Shown here: piece by piece, positions 61,927-64,000 of the stretch
Layout of the letters: every line of letters starts with the position of its first letter
How positions within the stretch are numbered: position 1 is the first letter of the stretch
From: JBBSDP01 sp963754335
Lineage (GTDB): Bacteria; Planctomycetota; Phycisphaerae; Tepidisphaerales; Tepidisphaeraceae
Length of the DNA: 64,000 nucleotides
Reading direction: 5' to 3'
NCBI GenBank assembly: GCA_963754335.1
Contig: CAVWFQ010000003.1
Location: 186,001-250,000 of the forward strand
Program-made: the position numbers and the translations under genes
The notes under the pieces: generated by a model
Database searches by the model: none
Seen by the model: only the letters and a program-made list of their open reading frames with translations
What the model was told of the DNA's origin: nothing

Positions 61927-62314
61927 TTACCCACCGGCGGTTGAGGTTTCCAACATCTCTTCCAACTCTTTGCGTCCCATCGCAATCTCCTCCTCCAGCT
62001 TTGCCAGCCTCGAAAGAATCACCTTCGGCGAATCGTATTCGGCAGCTTCGTAAGCGACTCCCGTTTTGCCGGGCGGAGGCGATCTTGCCCAGCATGTATT
62101 CGTACAGATCCCCCTTGGTGTCGCGATCGGCAATGTCGATGGCGTCGAGCTGATCGACCACGTGGGCGAGCACGCGCGGCGTGGGCATCACGAAAATCGC
62201 ATCTTTTATGTGATGCGTAGGCTGTTCGATGACTGAAAGCGGATTGGAAATGTCGCCGGACCACATCGTATCCCAGATGCGATCGACCTTGGATTTGAGT
62301 TCGCCGGTGATCAT
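61927..62314 (-). pseudogene. hsdM: Mini-hsdM: head joined to tail with the middle deleted
   Basis: About 128 residues (one extra base near 62062). Head: MITGELKSKVDRIWDTMWSG, then MPTPRVLAHVVDQLDAID and GKIASARQNG, directly joined to the HsdM tail VAYEAAEYDSPKVILSRLA and ELEEMLETSTAGG. A normal HsdM is about 500 residues, so the methyltransferase core, including the SAM and NPPF motifs, is gone. No hsdS or hsdR gene is in the window. A decayed defence locus. Confidence 0.7.
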
Positions 62315-62434
62315 TGATTTTTCACCAGATTATTTACCACAGAGGCGCAGAGATCACAGAGAAATAACGGACCGAATTGAGTTGCCCCATTCATGCAGTC
62401 TTTTCAAAGACGACTCGCTCAGGGTCGATGTGAC

Positions 62435-62682
62435 TCATGTGCCATTTCGTTTCCGTCGCTCGGCACGCAATTCGTGTTTGGCCTGTTCGAGGTCTGCGGC
62501 AAGTTCATCTTCCGTGATTCCGCTCTCTCGAAAACGATGCCCGATTTCACCGCTTAACTCCTCGATGGGAGTCGGCCGGCCGGTAAACGTGATGACCAGC
62601 TGTGACACGAACGCGGGCAGGGGCTGGCCTGACGCTACGGCTCGTTTTTCGAGCTGTCGGGTATGGAAATGCTAATGTTCAT
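62435..62682 (-). CDS. Antitoxin-like small protein (one base missing near 62640)
   Basis: About 82 residues after repair. Starts MNISISIPDSSK (RHH-like strand) and continues ESGITEDELAADLEQAKHEL and RAERRKRNG. ATG 62682 has AAGGGG upstream. The PIN-type partner that should follow is absent, since the hsdM head begins 120 bp downstream. Possibly an orphaned antitoxin. Confidence 0.5.
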
Positions 62683-62838
62683 CAGAACCCCTTTCACCCG
62701 CGATCCTAGCACGGATCTAGCCGAAAGTGCAGGGATTGGAAACATCGTCCAAAGGTGATCCGCTTTTGCGTAAAACGAAGTCAGCTTCCCGGTTCTCATA
62801 AGGATCGGGATGTCGACCGCGCGATGCCAGCAAGGGCG

Positions 62839-64000
62839 CTACGCGAACGGATCATTCTGCATGGAATGGTTCACGAAACGCGTGGTCTTATTCAGGAACG
62901 TCAGCTTGACGGTTCCCGTTGGCCCGTTTCGCTGCTTGGCGATGATTACTTCGGCGGTATTGTCCGGCTGAAAATCTGGCTCGCTCATTTTGTAATAATC
63001 TTCGCGATGCAGCAGCATGATGACGTCCGCATCCTGCTCGATTGAGCCGGACTCGCGCAGGTCGCTCATTCGCGGGCGATGCCCGTCGCGACCTTCCGAC
63101 TGGCGGTTGAGCTGCGACAGGCAAATCACGGGAACGTTCAATTCGCGAGCCACTGCCTTGATGCCGCGGGAAATTTCGCTGATCTGCTGCTGGCGGCTCT
63201 CGACGCCGGGATTGTCCATCAGCTGCATGTAGTCAATCATGATGCACTTGATGTCATGCTGCAGCTTGAGCCGGCGGGCCTTGGCGCGAAGCTCGAGAAT
63301 GGTCAGCCCCGGAGAATCGTCCACCCAGATCGGCGCCCGCGACAAATCGTTGACGATCTGGGCCAGGTGATGAAATTCCGACGGCTGCAGCAGACCTCGC
63401 CGCACCTTCTGCGCATCGATTCCTCCCCGGCTGCAGAGTAACCGTTGAGCGAGTTGTTGCTTGCTCATTTCCAGGGAAAAAACGGCACAGGGGAGCATGT
63501 TGTCGGCGGCGATGTGCTCGATGATGTTCATCGCAAGGGCGGTCTTTCCCATCGAAGGACGCGCCGCGACGATGATCATCTCGCCATTTTGCAGGCCGTT
63601 CAGCATTTCGTCGATTTCGCTGAAGCCGCTTTCGATCCCGCGGCGTCCCTTGTCCTCGAGCATCTCGTAGACTTCCATGGCGATTTCGCCGATCCCGGCG
63701 ATCGATCCGGAAATCTTTTTCTCCGCGATTTCAAAAATTCGCTTCTCGGCCCGGTCCAGAACGACGTCCGCCTGCTCGTGGGCGCGTAGGCGTCGCGAAG
63801 AATCTCGTTGCTTGCCCCAATGAGCTGACGAAGCATCGCCTTCTCGCGAACAATGCTTGCGTAGTGGCCGCCGTGCGCGGCCGACGGAACCATTCCCAGC
63901 AGTGAGGCCAGGTACGCGGACCCGCCGACCTCCTCGAGTAACTGCCGCTTGGAGAGCTCTTCGCGCACGATGACGGCATCGATTGGGCGGTTCTGCTCGT
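62839..64000 (-). CDS. dnaB: Replicative DNA helicase DnaB (5' end outside window; one frameshift near 63778)
   Basis: Hexameric helicase of the replication fork. The N-terminal helical domain is at the window edge (REELSKRQLLEEVGGSAYLA); after a frame break near 63778 the RecA-like domain follows with Walker A ARPSMGKTALAMN, Walker B CIMIDYMQLM, and SQLNRQSEGRDGHRPRMSDLR and SGSIEQDADVIML. The C-terminus FLNKTTRFVNHSMQNDPFA is intact. A single extra or missing base explains the shift; the gene must be functional in the cell, so error is likely. Confidence 0.9.
   Translation of the reverse strand, partial: RAEPPNRCRHRARRALQAAVTRGGRRVRVPGLTAGNGSVGRARRPLRKHCSREGDASSAHWGKQRDSSRRLRAHEQADVVLDRAEKRIFEIAEKKISGSIAGIGEIAMEVYEMLEDKGRRGIESGFSEIDEMLNGLQNGEMIIVAARPSMGKTALAMNIIEHIAADNMLPCAVFSLEMSKQQLAQRLLCSRGGIDAQKVRRGLLQPSEFHHLAQIVNDLSRAPIWVDDSPGLTILELRAKARRLKLQHDIKCIMIDYMQLMDNPGVESRQQQISEISRGIKAVARELNVPVICLSQLNRQSEGRDGHRPRMSDLRESGSIEQDADVIMLLHREDYYKMSEPDFQPDNTAEVIIAKQRNGPTGTVKLTFLNKTTRFVNHSMQNDPFA

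Noticed and set aside
1..64000. tRNA, rRNA, tmRNA, riboswitch or CRISPR arrays
   Set aside because: No T-loop-like or regularly spaced direct repeats were recognised by eye; a covariance-model scan would decide.

Overview
The window looks like chromosomal DNA of a GC-rich member of the Planctomycetota, most likely a Phycisphaerae-type bacterium. Lineage clues read from the sequence are a PEP-CTERM protein (14980-15789), a LEPR-XLL-type N-terminus (31110-32255), a DUF1080 secreted protein, paired Gfo/Idh/MocA oxidoreductases, and many palindromic intergenic repeats. No rRNA, tRNA or CRISPR array was recognised.

Layout: 1-5.2 kb carries housekeeping genes (manA, a PIN-ATPase PhoH-like protein, DUF899, greA, hemQ-like). 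5.3-14.9 kb is a catabolic cluster: amidohydrolase, sugar-binding lipoprotein, 2-hydroxyacid dehydrogenase, Ldh2-type dehydrogenase, FAH-family hydrolase, DapA-family aldolase, a fused E1alpha-E1beta-lipoyl protein, and an SDR. It resembles a non-phosphorylative route for a deoxy-sugar acid ending in pyruvate. 15-23.4 kb holds exported proteins, a PhyH dioxygenase, a PIN/antitoxin pair, an RbsA-type ATPase next to comF, and a GH13 lipoprotein. 23.9-26.6 kb is a DinG-type helicase interrupted in frame by a REP-flanked RAYT transposase, the most striking object here. 26.7-45.7 kb mixes a GntR/sensor regulator, citrate synthase, several toxin-antitoxin-like genes, secreted proteins, alcohol dehydrogenase, Gfo/Idh pair, Rieske protein and pheA. 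46-59.5 kb has three related membrane proteins in an operon, clpB, a bactofilin-like gene, an isopropylmalate/isocitrate-type dehydrogenase, trxB, rnpA-yidD, a TPR/GT9-like protein and an M42 peptidase. 59.8-62.7 kb is a scrambled type I restriction (hsdM) remnant around a DUF433/DUF5615 module. dnaB runs off the right edge.

The gene track is unusually rich in single-base frameshifts (at least 20 events, including in dnaB, phoH, and an IPMDH/ICDH-type gene), denser after about 33 kb. Since these hit genes expected to be essential, sequencing or assembly error is the simplest explanation; broken genes are given as single spans with the break point stated. Intergenic DNA is full of inverted repeats of several families, some REPIN-like (paired inverted REPs), some MITE-like.
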